Shown here in pieces: positions 6,396 to 6,585 of a stretch of 6,585 nucleotides of DNA. Under the pieces are notes generated by a model. The model was not told where the DNA came from. It ran no database searches and worked only from the letters and a program-made list of their open reading frames with translations. The position numbers and the translations under genes are program-made. The stretch is from NCBI GenBank assembly GCA_937902695.1, contig CALFNI010000294.1, positions 1-6,585 on the forward strand, read 5' to 3'. How positions within the stretch are numbered: the first letter of the stretch is position 1; each line of letters starts with the position of its first letter. This stretch comes from an uncultured Rhodanobacteraceae bacterium. Its GTDB lineage: Bacteria > Pseudomonadota > Gammaproteobacteria > Xanthomonadales > Rhodanobacteraceae.

Positions 6396-6413
6396 ATGAC
6401 AACTCCGTGATTG
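6396..6413 (-). promoter_or_regulatory. Weak Pho-box-like sequence facing btaA
   Basis: Read on the minus strand, CAATCAC and TTGTCAT are separated by 4 nt (11-bp period), 10 of 14 positions matching the PhoB consensus CTGTCAT-N4-CTGTCAT. It lies 54 bp upstream of the chosen btaA start and points towards it. The match alone is poor; it is listed because of its orientation and the stronger boxes nearby. Confidence 0.2.
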
Positions 6414-6450
6414 CGCGGCGATGCAGCCGGTCGCGTGGAAATTGCCGCGA

Positions 6451-6468
6451 CTGTCGCATCGCCGTCAT
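6451..6468 (+). promoter_or_regulatory. Pho-box-like sequence 1
   Basis: CTGTCGC (6451-6457) and CCGTCAT (6462-6468) are two heptamers separated by 4 nt, giving the 11-bp period of a PhoB box, with 11 of 14 positions matching CTGTCAT repeats. It lies in the divergent region between btaA and the gene starting at 6554. Its orientation is towards the latter. Confidence 0.42.
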
Positions 6469-6470
6469 CG

Positions 6471-6488
6471 ATGTCATTGCGCTGCCAT
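6471..6488 (+). promoter_or_regulatory. Pho-box-like sequence 2
   Basis: ATGTCAT (6471-6477) and CTGCCAT (6482-6488), again 11 bp apart, match 12 of 14 positions of the PhoB consensus. It follows box 1 after 2 bp, so the pair would give two PhoB dimer sites in tandem. It ends 65 bp before the ATG at 6554. No good -10 hexamer sits about 10 bp downstream, which weakens a simple PhoB-dependent promoter model. Confidence 0.48.
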
Positions 6489-6542
6489 TTCGCCGCAACC
6501 GAATTGCGATCGGGAATACATAGGCTTGCGCCGGCTTCCTGT

Positions 6543-6547
6543 GAGGA
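6543..6547 (+). promoter_or_regulatory. Ribosome binding site of the gene at the right edge
   Basis: GAGGA lies 6 nt before the ATG at 6554, a near-ideal Shine-Dalgarno placement. It is the main support for calling a gene there despite only ten complete codons being visible. Confidence 0.65.
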
Positions 6548-6553
6548 CACGTG

Positions 6554-6585
6554 ATGTCTCGCCTCTCGTTCCGCAGCGTATTCGT
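6554..6585 (+). CDS. Start of an unidentified gene, truncated by the window end
   Basis: An ATG with a good GAGGA site opens a frame reading MSRLSFRSVF before the window ends. The start could be the beginning of a signal peptide or membrane helix (basic residues followed by hydrophobic ones), but ten residues are too few to say. It is divergent from btaA and the nearest gene downstream of the two Pho-box-like sequences, so it may share phosphate control. The product is unknown. Confidence 0.5.
   Translation, partial: MSRLSFRSVF

Overview
The window is compact, high-GC chromosomal DNA with codon use dominated by GCG, CGC, TCG and GGC. It reads as a Gram-negative Pseudomonadota genome, most like Burkholderiales or Xanthomonadales. 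This placement rests on gene style (long-form RsgA, exported SGNH and NlpC/P60 proteins, a dual-CDGSH protein) and is an inference. No rRNA, tRNA, CRISPR array, transposase or other sign of a mobile element was seen.

Layout, left to right. (1) At 2-367 (+) lies the C-terminal part of a protein with two CDGSH-type iron-sulfur motifs, cut by the left edge. (2) At 533-1612 (-) is rsgA, the circularly permuted GTPase of 30S ribosome maturation; it converges on the CDGSH gene across 165 bp that hold only a weak inverted repeat. (3) At 1726-2409 (+) is an exported SGNH/GDSL hydrolase, divergent from rsgA. (4) At 2612-3229 (+) is an exported NlpC/P60 cysteine peptidase, probably a cell-wall hydrolase. 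(5) At 3369-4316 (+) is an NADP-dependent-type aldo/keto reductase with its own strong ribosome binding site. (6) A perfect 12-bp-arm hairpin (4346-4371) separates the reductase from a convergent two-gene operon. (7) At 6341-4376 (-) are btaA and btaB, overlapping by 14 bp. They encode the two enzymes that turn diacylglycerol and S-adenosylmethionine into the phosphorus-free betaine lipid DGTS. (8) At 6554 (+) a further gene with a good ribosome binding site starts and runs off the right edge.

The most interesting region is the right end. btaA and btaB form a complete betaine-lipid pathway, a route used by some bacteria and algae to replace phospholipids when phosphate is scarce. The 212-bp divergent intergenic region upstream of btaA carries two adjacent 18-bp sequences resembling the PhoB box, each a pair of CTGTCAT-like heptamers 11 bp apart (6451-6468 and 6471-6488). 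A weaker, oppositely oriented candidate lies closer to btaA (6396-6413). This suggests phosphate-starvation control of btaAB and/or the divergent gene, which is inference until tested. The other genes look like ordinary housekeeping or envelope genes with no obvious functional link to one another.
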